From positions 1 to 35,165 of the forward strand of contig QBMH01000026.1 in the NCBI GenBank assembly GCA_003249025.1: a DNA stretch of 35,165 nucleotides, read 5' to 3'. The DNA is from Leptolyngbya sp. Lineage in GTDB: Bacteria > Cyanobacteriota > Cyanobacteriia > Leptolyngbyales > Leptolyngbyaceae. Made by a program: the position numbers and the translations under genes. Below, in pieces: positions 7,834-16,015 of the stretch. The notes beneath the pieces are model-generated. The model was not told the origin of the DNA. It saw nothing but the letters and a program-made list of their open reading frames with translations, and searched no databases. The first letter of the stretch is position 1, and every line of letters begins with the position of its first letter.

Positions 7834-10071
7834 TCACAGCTTTCTCATGACTTCTGGTAAAAGATTGGCTGGAATTTTGGACAGTGCCAGCGTTTGCCCT
7901 TGGATGCCAAATTCGCTGTGAAACGCACGGGTGGTTTGGATGATGTAGTCCAAGGTTGTCTGATAAAAATCGGAGCGGGGTTCCCACCCTTGGAACGCTT
8001 GCAAATGTTGATTTAGAGCAGACTCTAGTAAAGTTTGGCGCTGAGGGGAGGTGAGGCTATTGCGTCGATCGCCCGCAAGCTGAAAATAAGACAAGCCCAA
8101 GTTGTTAAATGTGGCGCAGACATCAAAAGTGAGAGCAGGGCGCTGTTCAGTTGGGGCGGAGAGTGATTCTACAGCCGCGATCGCGGCTTCATATGCCTGA
8201 ATCGCCTGCTGTAACTGCTGCGCGCGATCGTCCTGGGCAGTTGTTTTCAGGTTTGCCAGGTTCCAATAAGCAGTACCCAAGTTGTTTTGGGTTGCGGCAA
8301 AGGACGCAGGCACAGTGTCCACCGTGCGGTAGTTAAGGGCAGTGCGATAAGCGGCGATCGCCAATTGCAACAGTCGAGTCGGAGATAAGGTGGAGTGAGC
8401 CAGCTTTGGATTAGGGTTGGGTTTAAGATGCTGTGCCAGATTCCAGTAGGCGGTGCCCAGGTTGTTTTGAATCATGGCATAGTGCATTGGCTCACAGGTT
8501 GGGGTGTAGTGCTGGAGGGCAGCGTGATAGGCGGCGATCGCTTGATTCAGTCGAACAATGGGCTGTTGATGCTGCGCTAAATTCCAACAGGCAGTGCCCA
8601 AGTTGTTTTGGGTGGCAGCATCGCGAGCCATATCCTCTTGTGGATCGCGATAGCGCAATGCCAACTCATAGGCTTCAACTGATTTCAGTAAATTATTTGC
8701 AGGGTCTTGATATTGAGCCAAATCTCCATAAGCAGAGCCAAGATTATTTTGAATCATGGCATAGGTATGAGAATTGGCTTGAGGCGTGATTGTGTTGAGT
8801 GCCAGGGTGTAGGTTTGAATTGCCTGTTGCAAGCTGGCAAGCTGTTGATCGACTGCAACTGGGCTGTGAGACTGCATCCAATACAGATTGCCTAGATCAT
8901 TTGCCCCATCCACCCATTCAGGGCTGTCATCTTGTAGCCATTCCAACGTTGCTTCATGCACCGCGATCGCAATGTCTAGGATTTCTGGAGATGGATTGCC
9001 CCGCTCAAGTCGATTTCGGTAAAGCCGACCTAAATTGAGATATGCCGCCGCGATCGTTTTTTGGGCTGCGCGCTGCTCCAACAATTGATCGATTTGCTGC
9101 AAGTTTCTTAGCGCTATTTGATGGTCTGCCAAGTTGGGTTCGTGGGCGATCGCGGCGAGAATCTGTTCAGTCAGGCGGGATGAGAAGTGCGGGATGCGGG
9201 GTGAAGGGTGCGGAGGGTGAAGGACTTTTGAGTTTTGTAAGTCCTTTGGACTGGCGTTGCCAACGGGCGGCGTTGACCCAGGAGGTATTTTGGATTTTGA
9301 TCCGTTGCTTCGCTGGTTGCTTATATCTAACTGCGCTAAATCGTAGGTCAGCATGTCCCACACTGATTCTTCGAGAGGGGCACCCTCTGTGAGAGTCTCG
9401 GTGTGAGGAATAGGAACGATGGGCGATAAGTTAGGGTGGCTCGAAAGAGGCGTGTCGGTCAGGACTGGAGGCGTTTGAAACTGGGAGATCGCAGAATCTA
9501 GGGTGCGATCGCTGCTCAACCGAGTTTGACTGGTGCTGCGCAGCGGCGTGGGGTCGCCCTCAAACTCAAATAATGCGGTGTGCCAATCCCAAAAAGCTGG
9601 AGCCGATTGTTGCAGCGATCGTAGCCACGGACGCGGCAACCACAACACCATAGTGCCGTCGATTCCTGGCAAATAATATTCAATGGCTTGCAGATGGGTC
9701 AAAAATCGTTTTTGCACCGAGGCAGGTTGACGAGTGAGATGTTCTACCCCAAGAATCTGAAAACTCAGAGAATGGCTAGTAGGTGCATTGCTAGGCTGCG
9801 ACAACCACTGAGCAACTTGAGCCATGGGATTCGGATCACTCAAATTCAAATTCAAACTCACAAAATGTGGAGAGCGAAGAGCCGTCTGCAATTGGGCAAC
9901 GAGATGACTGCGTAGTTCTAGATCATCACAAACTGCCAAAAAGATTTGACGACGCAAATTTAGTTGCAGCGACGTTTTCAGCCGCGAATACAGCTTCTGG
10001 TTTGCTCCAGAAATAGAATAAGCGGCAGCGTTCATCACAATGGCAGGCGTAGGGCAGTCGGCAAATTGCAT
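7834..10071 (-). CDS. Large tetratricopeptide-repeat protein
   Basis: About 745 residues from the ATG at 10071. The N-terminal part contains LYSRLKTSLQLNLRRQIFLA then VCDDLELR, an N-terminal module I associate with cyanobacterial TPR proteins of unknown function. A variable Ser/Pro-rich linker follows. The C-terminal half has at least five consecutive TPR units sharing the QNNLGTAYWNLAQ core (variants QNNLGSAYGDLAQ, QNNLGTACWNLAQ and FNNLGLSYFQLAG). TPRs mediate protein-protein contacts, so this is probably a cytosolic scaffold. The start is uncertain. The frame is open to 10293, but that N-terminus is unlikely; ATGs at 10113, 10071 and 10035 are alternatives and none has a clear Shine-Dalgarno. 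The linker includes a repeat-derived insertion (9181-9247). Its promoter region is shared with divergent der. Confidence 0.75.
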   Translation of the reverse strand: MQFADCPTPAIVMNAAAYSISGANQKLYSRLKTSLQLNLRRQIFLAVCDDLELRSHLVAQLQTALRSPHFVSLNLNLSDPNPMAQVAQWLSQPSNAPTSHSLSFQILGVEHLTRQPASVQKRFLTHLQAIEYYLPGIDGTMVLWLPRPWLRSLQQSAPAFWDWHTALFEFEGDPTPLRSTSQTRLSSDRTLDSAISQFQTPPVLTDTPLSSHPNLSPIVPIPHTETLTEGAPLEESVWDMLTYDLAQLDISNQRSNGSKSKIPPGSTPPVGNASPKDLQNSKVLHPPHPSPRIPHFSSRLTEQILAAIAHEPNLADHQIALRNLQQIDQLLEQRAAQKTIAAAYLNLGRLYRNRLERGNPSPEILDIAIAVHEATLEWLQDDSPEWVDGANDLGNLYWMQSHSPVAVDQQLASLQQAIQTYTLALNTITPQANSHTYAMIQNNLGSAYGDLAQYQDPANNLLKSVEAYELALRYRDPQEDMARDAATQNNLGTACWNLAQHQQPIVRLNQAIAAYHAALQHYTPTCEPMHYAMIQNNLGTAYWNLAQHLKPNPNPKLAHSTLSPTRLLQLAIAAYRTALNYRTVDTVPASFAATQNNLGTAYWNLANLKTTAQDDRAQQLQQAIQAYEAAIAAVESLSAPTEQRPALTFDVCATFNNLGLSYFQLAGDRRNSLTSPQRQTLLESALNQHLQAFQGWEPRSDFYQTTLDYIIQTTRAFHSEFGIQGQTLALSKIPANLLPEVMRKL
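9181..9247. repeat. In-frame low-complexity insertion with TTTTGAG core in the TPR gene
   Basis: The G-rich run GTGCGGGATGCGGGGTGAAG is followed by AAGGACTT (9220-9227), a TTGAGTTTTGT loop and the perfect complement AAGTCCTT (9239-9246). The loop shares the TTTTGAG unit seen at 1960-2047. It translates as a His/Pro/Ser-rich linker (HPPHPSPRIPHFSSR) unlike the surrounding folded domains. Confidence 0.55.
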
Positions 10072-10334
10072 AGTTAAAAAAATCAATGCCAGAGCCTCCG
10101 AATCAAAAGGCATCTGGCGACACTGACGTAGATACCACCTTCTTTCAAAGTTTTTCTGCACTCTCAGGAAAGTGAACCGGAAATCGTTCTGTTGATTTAA
10201 GAAAAAAAGAAATAGTGAAAAATCGATACAACAGCATCCTGGAAAGATCGCTAGAATGAAAGACGGAGATTCAAGCGAATTTGTGCTAGGCAAATTAATG
10301 ACTTGAACTCACTTTCCTTTCAACGTCTTCACCC

Positions 10335-11711
10335 ATGCCATTACCTATTGTTGCCATTATTGGTCGCCCAAATGTGGGCAAGTCTACTGTTGTCAATCGG
10401 TTGGCAGGGGTGCAAGAAGCGATCGTCTATGACGAACCGGGTGTAACCCGCGATCGCACTTACAAGCCTGCCTACTGGCGAGATCGCGAGTTCATGGTCG
10501 TTGATACGGGTGGCTTAGTATTTGACGACGACACCGAATTTTTGCCCCTAATCCGCGAACAAGCGCTGACTGCACTAGCCGAAGCAAGTGCCGCAATCTT
10601 CATTGTGGATGGCATGACCGGACCGACGGGTGGCGATCAGGAGATTGCTACATGGCTACGACAACAGCCTGTACCTGTGTTGCTGGCAGTCAACAAATGT
10701 GAATCGGTTGATCACGGCATCATGCAGGCAATGGAGTTTTGGGAACTGGGTTTGGGTGAACCCTATCCGGTTTCTGGCATTCACGGCAACGGCACCGGGG
10801 ATCTGCTGGATGAATTGCTGAAGCATCTGCCTCCCCAAGAGGACATTGTTGAAAATGATGAAATTAAGGTGGCGATCGTCGGACGACCTAACGTAGGTAA
10901 ATCGAGCCTGCTGAATGCGTTTGTCGGCTCAAACCGCGCCATCGTCAGCCCCATTGCAGGCACTACCCGTGACGCGATCGATACGCTGGTCGAGCGGAAC
11001 GGGAAAACCTATCGTTTGATTGACACTGCTGGGATTCGCAAGAAAAAGAGTGTGGAGTACGGTCCCGAATTTTTTGGCATTAACCGCGCCTTTAAGGCGA
11101 TCGCCCGCGCAGATGTGGTTTTGTTTGTGCTAGATGCGATCGATGGCGTGACTGAGCAAGATCAAAAACTGGCGGGTCGTATTGAAGAAGAAGGCCGCGC
11201 CTGTGTATTAATCGTTAATAAATGGGATGCCATTGAAAAAGATAATGAAACTATTTATGAGTACGAGCGCGATATTCGCAATCGGCTGCACTTTGTAGAT
11301 TGGGCAGAGATGATTTTCATCAGCGCCAAAACAGGGCAACGAGTAGAAAAGATTTTGGATCTGGTCAATGTTGGTGCTGAGCAGCATCGTCGCCGGGTAA
11401 CGACCTCTGTGATCAACGAAGTGCTGGAAGATGCCGTCAGTTGGCATACTCCTCCTACCACTCGCGGAGGTCGCCAGGGCAAAATTTACTACGGCACTCA
11501 GGTGAGCACTCAACCACCGTCGATCGCATTATTTGTTAATGATCCTGACCTGTTTGGCGATGGCTATCGTCGCTATATTGAGCGCCAGTTCCGTCAATCT
11601 CTTGGGTTTACAGGAACCCCTGTGCGCCTGTTTTGGCGGGGCAAAAAGCTACGCGATTTAGAGCGCACCGAGCGGACTGTGAACCGAGCCACACGAGTGA
11701 AGACAAAGTAA
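10335..11711 (+). CDS. der: Ribosome-associated double GTPase Der (EngA)
   Basis: Essential tandem GTPase for 50S ribosomal subunit assembly. 458 residues, the normal family length. G-domain 1 has GRPNVGKS (10-17), DTGG (57-60) and NKCE (120-123). G-domain 2 has GRPNVGKS (183-190), then [16 protein letters not shown] and NKWD. The C-terminal KH-like domain follows, ending in a basic tail ([15 protein letters not shown]). The ATG at 10335 begins the first beta-strand directly. The stop codon is followed after 2 bp by the ecfT start, so the two are probably co-transcribed. It is divergent from the TPR gene. Confidence 0.97.
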   Translation: MPLPIVAIIGRPNVGKSTVVNRLAGVQEAIVYDEPGVTRDRTYKPAYWRDREFMVVDTGGLVFDDDTEFLPLIREQALTALAEASAAIFIVDGMTGPTGGDQEIATWLRQQPVPVLLAVNKCESVDHGIMQAMEFWELGLGEPYPVSGIHGNGTGDLLDELLKHLPPQEDIVENDEIKVAIVGRPNVGKSSLLNAFVGSNRAIVSPIAGTTRDAIDTLVERNGKTYRLIDTAGIRKKKSVEYGPEFFGINRAFKAIARADVVLFVLDAIDGVTEQDQKLAGRIEEEGRACVLIVNKWDAIEKDNETIYEYERDIRNRLHFVDWAEMIFISAKTGQRVEKILDLVNVGAEQHRRRVTTSVINEVLEDAVSWHTPPTTRGGRQGKIYYGTQVSTQPPSIALFVNDPDLFGDGYRRYIERQFRQSLGFTGTPVRLFWRGKKLRDLERTERTVNRATRVKTK

Positions 11712-11713
11712 CC

Positions 11714-12700
11714 ATGGATTTGCTGCGATCGCTCCCGTTGGGACTTTTTTTGGAACAACCCACTACATGGCTGCATCGCCTCGATCCTCGGATTAAATTG
11801 GCATGGCTGCTCACCTTTCTGTTGGCACCCATCCTAGCAACTCCTTTTTGGCGAATTCTATTAGTGGGGTTTCTACTTCTTCTTACCCTTTCCGCTAAAA
11901 TTCCGCTGCGGGTGTGGCGGCAACAACTCGGCTGGCTCACTTTTCTTTGTGGTCTCATCTTTGCCCTCACCACCTTGCTTCCCGATGGGTTAAATGCTAG
12001 TCATCAACCCCGCTTGCCGACGAATGAACTGGCGTTTTCTCAACAAACCACGCTGCCCCCAATAGCAGACTCTCAGTCTTGGAATCCATTAACTTGGACG
12101 AAAGCTCTAGAGAATCCCACAGAGCAGCCTCCAGCGCTGACTTTCCCACAACCTACCGATTATCGCTACGTGTTGCTGAAAATCGGTTCGTTGACCGTGA
12201 CCCGCCGATCGCTCGATCTGGCTATTCGAGTTAGCACCCTACTGTTTACGCTGCTTTACAGTACAAACCTGTTTTTGCTGACGACGGCACCCGAAGCAGT
12301 CACCGCCGCGATCGAAAATTGGATGAGTCCCCTGCGTCGCTTCAAGGTGCCAGTCACCGAAATTGCCCTGACGCTCACGCTTTCTCTGCGGTTTATTCCC
12401 CTAGTGTTAGAAGAATTTCAAAATTTGGTGCGATCGGTCAGCACCCGCGCTATTAACTGGAAAAAGCTAGGGTTACGCCGCACGCTTCAGATTTGGCTGC
12501 TCGTGGCTGAGCGATTACTAGATAATTTGTTACTTAGAGCCGAGCAAATCTCCAGCGCGATGACCGTTCGTGGGTTTACCACGCCAAACCAGCATCATGT
12601 GCCGTGGCATCAATTTCGTCTGAGAGTTCTAGATTGGTTGGCGATCGCGGCTATTATTCTATTTTGGGGAGTTCGTATCTTGTGGAGTGGCGGTCTTTAA
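11714..12700 (+). CDS. ecfT: Energy-coupling factor transporter transmembrane protein (EcfT/CbiQ family)
   Basis: About 328 residues from the ATG at 11714, 2 bp after der. The signature WLHRLDPRIKLAWLLTFLLA and several membrane helices place it in the CbiQ/EcfT family. This is the T-component that couples two cytosolic ATPases to a substrate-binding S-component for vitamin or metal uptake. The C-terminal coupling region contains SSAMTVRGF, the Ala-Arg-Gly-type cytoplasmic motif that contacts the ATPases. No A- or S-component lies in the window, so the solute cannot be deduced. A roughly 60-residue segment (about residues 95-155) is hydrophilic and Pro/Thr-rich, forming an extended loop. The frame is open upstream to 11633 inside der, but the internal start gives a family-like N-terminus. 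Confidence 0.88.
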   Translation: MDLLRSLPLGLFLEQPTTWLHRLDPRIKLAWLLTFLLAPILATPFWRILLVGFLLLLTLSAKIPLRVWRQQLGWLTFLCGLIFALTTLLPDGLNASHQPRLPTNELAFSQQTTLPPIADSQSWNPLTWTKALENPTEQPPALTFPQPTDYRYVLLKIGSLTVTRRSLDLAIRVSTLLFTLLYSTNLFLLTTAPEAVTAAIENWMSPLRRFKVPVTEIALTLTLSLRFIPLVLEEFQNLVRSVSTRAINWKKLGLRRTLQIWLLVAERLLDNLLLRAEQISSAMTVRGFTTPNQHHVPWHQFRLRVLDWLAIAAIILFWGVRILWSGGL

Positions 12701-12825
12701 TGGCTTGATTGATTGTTTCAATTCCACCGTTGGATCATCGATTACCTAATAAGAAAATAGTGGTGCCGATAGGCGTAGAATCAAAACCATGTACTATCGA
12801 GAGCGTTTATCTAAAGCAAGTTTTA
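12701..12825. promoter_or_regulatory. Upstream region of pipX
   Basis: 125 bp between ecfT and pipX. The pipX reading frame is open through it (from a TTG at 12709), but PipX proteins start at the position equivalent to 12826, so this is leader or promoter DNA. A GTA...TAC pair occurs around 12772-12791 with 14 nt between, too wide for an NtcA box. No better site is visible. Confidence 0.35.
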
Positions 12826-13095
12826 ATGAGCGACGAAAATTACTTAAATCATCCAAACTTTGGCTTGCTTTTTAGAATGTGTCTGGTCGATGCTAACCGA
12901 GAGTTATTCACAACCCTTTATGCCCAAAGACTATTTTTCCTTGTGTCAACTGGCGAAGAAGGATTAGAGTTTGAGCCTGTGGGTCGTGCCGATGCTCGAC
13001 TAGCGGTTGAAAATCGCATCCGTCAATTGCGACGTTTAGGATCGCCACCAGAACACACTGAACTTCTCAAGCTCTATAAACAAACCTTTCAATGA
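12826..13095 (+). CDS. pipX: PII-interacting protein X, NtcA coactivator
   Basis: 89 residues, the same length as PipX of Synechococcus elongatus. PipX binds either the signal protein PII or the transcription factor NtcA according to 2-oxoglutarate and ADP/ATP levels, so it links nitrogen status to transcription. Sequence hallmarks are the Tudor-like N-terminal domain starting SDENYLNHPNFGLLFRMC, the near-invariant LFTTLYAQRLFFLV, FEPVGRADARLAVENRIRQL and the C-terminal helices ending YKQTFQ. The ATG at 12826 was chosen over the upstream TTG because it reproduces the family N-terminus exactly. Its stop codon overlaps the pipY start by 4 bp (ATGA), the conserved arrangement for translational coupling. 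Confidence 0.94.
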   Translation: MSDENYLNHPNFGLLFRMCLVDANRELFTTLYAQRLFFLVSTGEEGLEFEPVGRADARLAVENRIRQLRRLGSPPEHTELLKLYKQTFQ

Positions 13096-13775
13096 CAGGG
13101 TACATAGTCGGTACGATTTCTGAACGCATTGCTCAAATTCAAGTGTCTTTGCCTGCTTCAGTTCGCTTGATAGCAATCACCAAACAGGTTCCCGTAGAGG
13201 CAATGCGAGAAGCGTATGCGGCAGGAATTCGAGATTTTGGGGAAAGCAAAGTTCAAGAAGCCGAAATTAAACAGAAGGAATTAGCCGATCTGCCCGATAT
13301 AGTCTGGCATTTGATTGGACATTTGCAAATGAACAAAGCTCAAAAAGCATTGCAATGTTTTCAATGGATTCATTCGGTTGATAGCTTAAAACTTGCACTG
13401 CGGCTCGATCGCTTGGCACCTCTACTAATCCAAAAACCTCAGATTTGTTTGCAGGTAAAACTATTACCAGATCCCAACAAATATGGCTGGACACCATCAG
13501 AATTGTTGGCTGATCTAGCCAAACTGGATCAGTGTCAGTATCTCCAAATCAAAGGATTAATGACCATTCCCCCGATGGGCTTAAGTGCCGCAGAGGTCGT
13601 TGAACTGTTTGAACAAAATCGCCAGCTTGCCAACAAAATTCGAGCGCAAAATTGGCAGCGACTTCAGATGCAAGAACTTTCCATGGGCATGTCAGGAGAT
13701 TTTTCTCTGGCAATCCAATCAGGTGCAACCATGATCCGCTTAGGGAGGATTCTATTTGGCGATCGTCAACCTTAA
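13092..13775 (+). CDS. pipY: PLP homeostasis protein PipY (YggS family)
   Basis: 227 residues. Single-domain PLP-binding TIM-barrel protein of the YggS/PROSC family, involved in pyridoxal phosphate homeostasis; the cyanobacterial member is called PipY because of its linkage to pipX. The PLP Schiff-base lysine is K31 in IAITKQV. Other hallmarks are FGESKVQEAEIK, WHLIGHLQMNKAQKAL, IHSVDS, GLMTIPPMG and the phosphate-binding LSMGMSGDFSLAIQSGATMI with the terminal RLGRILFG. It overlaps pipX by 4 bp, implying coupled expression. Confidence 0.95.
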   Translation: MTGYIVGTISERIAQIQVSLPASVRLIAITKQVPVEAMREAYAAGIRDFGESKVQEAEIKQKELADLPDIVWHLIGHLQMNKAQKALQCFQWIHSVDSLKLALRLDRLAPLLIQKPQICLQVKLLPDPNKYGWTPSELLADLAKLDQCQYLQIKGLMTIPPMGLSAAEVVELFEQNRQLANKIRAQNWQRLQMQELSMGMSGDFSLAIQSGATMIRLGRILFGDRQP

Positions 13776-14396
13776 GTTTTGATCAAATGTATAGAAGCTA
13801 ACAGAAAAAATAGATTTTATATTAGTAAATGCACACGCGATCAGTGATGGTACTAAATTCTTAGGAAATAACTATTGCTCTGGCTCCAGAGTATCGCTTT
13901 ATAGTTTCACCAATTCAATCAAGAAATACAAATGGATCAGTCAAGAGAGCTTAGTTGATCAGCTTTATAAGGTTCCTTCTCTTTCCCACTAAGGCTTTTA
14001 GAAGAGCTTACATTGTCAAGACTTGACATAAACATTGTCTAGGTTTTGAATACTGTTGAGTGGTTAAACTATCAAACAGTGCAAAATCAGGTTTCTTGAA
14101 ACTTCCTTTCGCCATTTTCAAAAAATGAAGAGAAAAAATCTTAATAAAAGATCCACTTTAACCAAGTAGGAGTATACTAATCTCTCAATTCAGCGAAAAC
14201 GGGTAGGGGCATTGAATTGATTAACCTACCGCTTCAGCCAGTGCCATCATCTAAAAGTATTTAATTAGCACCTAAGCTGAGAGGCAATTTTTATTGTGAG
14301 TTGACAGAGTGGAACTGCTAATTACTTAGCGTGCATCGATGAACATTGGGAAATGGGTGTGTGATATAGACAACTGATCGTGATGGAGCGTAAACA
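13776..14396. promoter_or_regulatory. Long AT-rich leader/promoter region upstream of sepF
   Basis: 620 bp without a credible gene, unusually long for this window. It contains two interlocked inverted repeats: CAATTCA (14186-14192) with TGAATTG (14213-14219), and GGTAGG (14202-14207) with CCTACC (14225-14230). The two stems alternate (a-b-a'-b'), so they could form a pseudoknot or switch. A short CTCTGG/CCAGAG inverted repeat lies near 13877-13890. No T-run terminator or tRNA was found. Confidence 0.4.
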
Positions 14397-15005
14397 GTGA
14401 GCAACAATATTTTTGGCAAGCTACGGGATTTTGTTGGTTTTAATGAGCCAGCAGAGTATGAGTATGAGTACGACGAAATGGATGGGGAAGACTATCAGGG
14501 TCTTTATCAACAAGAGCAAGTGCAGCAAGCCTCTCCTGAAGAGCCTCGTGCTCGGCGGAGTCGTTATCGCGATCGCCCCATGATGACTGAACCAACTAAT
14601 GTGGGAGCACAAACCATGACTACAGCCTCAATGAGCAACGTAATTGGTATGCCAGGAGCCGTCAATGGGATTTCTGAAGTAGTGGTAATGGAGCCACGCT
14701 CTTTTGAAGAAATGCCTCAAGTAATTCAGGCATTGCGGGAGCGCAAATCCGTTGTGTTGAATTTGACGATTATGGACCCTGACCAAGCTCAACGTGCGGT
14801 TGACTTTGTGGCAGGCGGCACCTACGCGATTGATGGTCATCAAGAGCGGATTGGCGAAAGCATCTTCTTATTCACACCTAGCTGTGTTCAAGTTAGTACG
14901 CAAAACAACGTGGTTCATGAAGTGCCTCAGCCTCAAGTGCGCGTTCCTCGTGCAACAAACCCCGCTGCAACTTGGGGTGGTGAACAGGTCCGTATGGCTC
15001 AGTAG
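14397..15005 (+). CDS. sepF: Cell division protein SepF
   Basis: 202 residues with a GTG start preceded by TGGAG at suitable spacing. SepF (Cdv2/YlmF) anchors and bundles FtsZ at the division ring in cyanobacteria and Gram-positives. The N-terminal [13 protein letters not shown] is the amphipathic membrane-targeting helix. An acidic, Glu/Tyr/Asp-rich linker follows (about residues 18-75). The C-terminal DUF552 dimerisation domain begins at [20 protein letters not shown] and includes [32 protein letters not shown] and SIFLFTPS. It sits between pipY and proC, a neighbourhood repeatedly seen in cyanobacteria. Confidence 0.95.
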   Translation: MSNNIFGKLRDFVGFNEPAEYEYEYDEMDGEDYQGLYQQEQVQQASPEEPRARRSRYRDRPMMTEPTNVGAQTMTTASMSNVIGMPGAVNGISEVVVMEPRSFEEMPQVIQALRERKSVVLNLTIMDPDQAQRAVDFVAGGTYAIDGHQERIGESIFLFTPSCVQVSTQNNVVHEVPQPQVRVPRATNPAATWGGEQVRMAQ

Positions 15006-15025
15006 TATTAAGCTGTTAAAAGTCG

Positions 15026-15078
15026 ATCATTAGTCGTTAGCGATTGCTGATTGCTGGTTAACGATTGATGATTATTTT
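15026..15078. repeat. Short degenerate direct repeats between sepF and proC
   Basis: The 120-bp spacer contains related units TAGCGATTGCTGATTGCTGG and TTAACGATTGATGATTA, that is, repeats of (A/G)CGATTG-TGATT. This is the same style of short tandem degenerate repeat seen elsewhere in the window. No gene and no clear promoter is visible. A purine-rich GGAGATAAA precedes the proC ATG. Confidence 0.45.
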
Positions 15079-15127
15079 TTCGCGATTCTTGGTTAGAAAG
15101 ACGCGATAAAGCAGCTTAGGAGATAAA

Positions 15128-15934
15128 ATGTCGATTCAACTTGGCATGATTGGTGGCGGGATGATGGGAGAAGCTCTCATCTCCCGCCTTGTTATTCAAG
15201 AGGTGTACGCGTCTGAGCAGATTTTAGTCAGTGATCCTCAAGCAGAGCGCCGGAAGTTTTTGAGCGATCGCTACGGAGTTCAAACCACCTCTGAAAATTT
15301 AGAAGTTGCCCAAGCAGAAGTACTACTGTTAGCGATTAAACCACAGGTATTTGATCGAGTCGCGGCAGAACTTGCTGGGAATGGAGCAACATCACTGTCA
15401 CTAATCTTATCCATCCTTGCAGGCACATCCTTAGAAAAATTAGAACAGGCTTTTCCCAGTAAAGCCGTGATCAGAGCGATGCCCAACACTCCGGCTACCG
15501 TTGGTGCAGGAGTGACTGCGATCTCGCCTGGTCTGTTTGTCCAACCCCATCACTTGCAACAAGCAACCCGCATTTTTGGTGCCGTTGGCGAGGTGGTAGA
15601 AGTAGCAGAGTCCTATATGGATGCGATCACAGGTTTGTCTGGCTCTGGTCCGGGTTATGTCGCACTGATGATTGAAGCGTTGGCGGATGGAGGTGTGGCA
15701 GTAGGATTGCCCAGGGCGATCGCCACGAAACTTGCCATTCAAACGGTCAAAGGCTCTGCCCAATTGCTGCAAGATACTGGAATGCACCCGGCTCAACTGA
15801 AAGATCAGGTGACTAGCCCCGGTGGCACCACAATTGCTGGCATTGCTCACTTAGAGCGTGCGGGTGTTCGCTCGGCTTTGATTGAAGCTGTTCATGCAGC
15901 GTATGTGCGATCGCAAGAATTAGGAAAGTCATAA
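15128..15934 (+). CDS. proC: Pyrroline-5-carboxylate reductase
   Basis: Catalyses the last step of proline synthesis, NAD(P)H reduction of 1-pyrroline-5-carboxylate. 268 residues, normal for the family. The N-terminal Rossmann dinucleotide loop is LGMIGGGMMGEAL (5-17). The central part has LLLAIKPQVF and RAMPNTPATVGAGVTAI. The C-terminal helical dimerisation domain carries the signature SGSGPGYVALMIEALADGG and KDQVTSPGGTTIAGI. A GGAGATAAA sequence just upstream of the ATG is a good ribosome-binding site. It is the last gene of the plus-strand run, closed by the terminator at 15965-16005. Confidence 0.97.
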   Translation: MSIQLGMIGGGMMGEALISRLVIQEVYASEQILVSDPQAERRKFLSDRYGVQTTSENLEVAQAEVLLLAIKPQVFDRVAAELAGNGATSLSLILSILAGTSLEKLEQAFPSKAVIRAMPNTPATVGAGVTAISPGLFVQPHHLQQATRIFGAVGEVVEVAESYMDAITGLSGSGPGYVALMIEALADGGVAVGLPRAIATKLAIQTVKGSAQLLQDTGMHPAQLKDQVTSPGGTTIAGIAHLERAGVRSALIEAVHAAYVRSQELGKS

Positions 15935-15964
15935 GTCTTTCGGCATTGCTGAATTAAACGTACT

Positions 15965-16007
15965 AAAAAGGGACAGGAGTTACTGAGTAGCCCCTGTCCC
16001 TTTTTTT
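15965..16007. terminator. Bidirectional terminator between proC and the giant adhesin gene
   Basis: AAAAAGGGACAGG (15965-15977) pairs with CCTGTCCCTTTTT (15993-16005), a 13-bp perfect stem around a 15-nt loop, with T-runs in both directions. It sits 30 bp after the proC stop and 11 bp after the adhesin stop on the opposite strand, so it can serve both converging transcripts. Confidence 0.9.
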
Positions 16008-16015
16008 AGAGAACT

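Noticed and set aside
11633-11713. Upstream extension of ecfT into der
   Set aside because: It is an out-of-frame reading of the basic der C-terminus. The ATG at 11714 gives the family N-terminus and tight operon spacing.
12772-12791. NtcA-box-like GTA...TAC upstream of pipX
   Set aside because: The spacing is 14 nt instead of the required 8, and no -10 element is correctly placed.
12709-12825. N-terminal extension of pipX by 39 residues
   Set aside because: The frame is open, but PipX proteins are about 89 residues and begin at the position equivalent to 12826; the extra sequence has no domain features.
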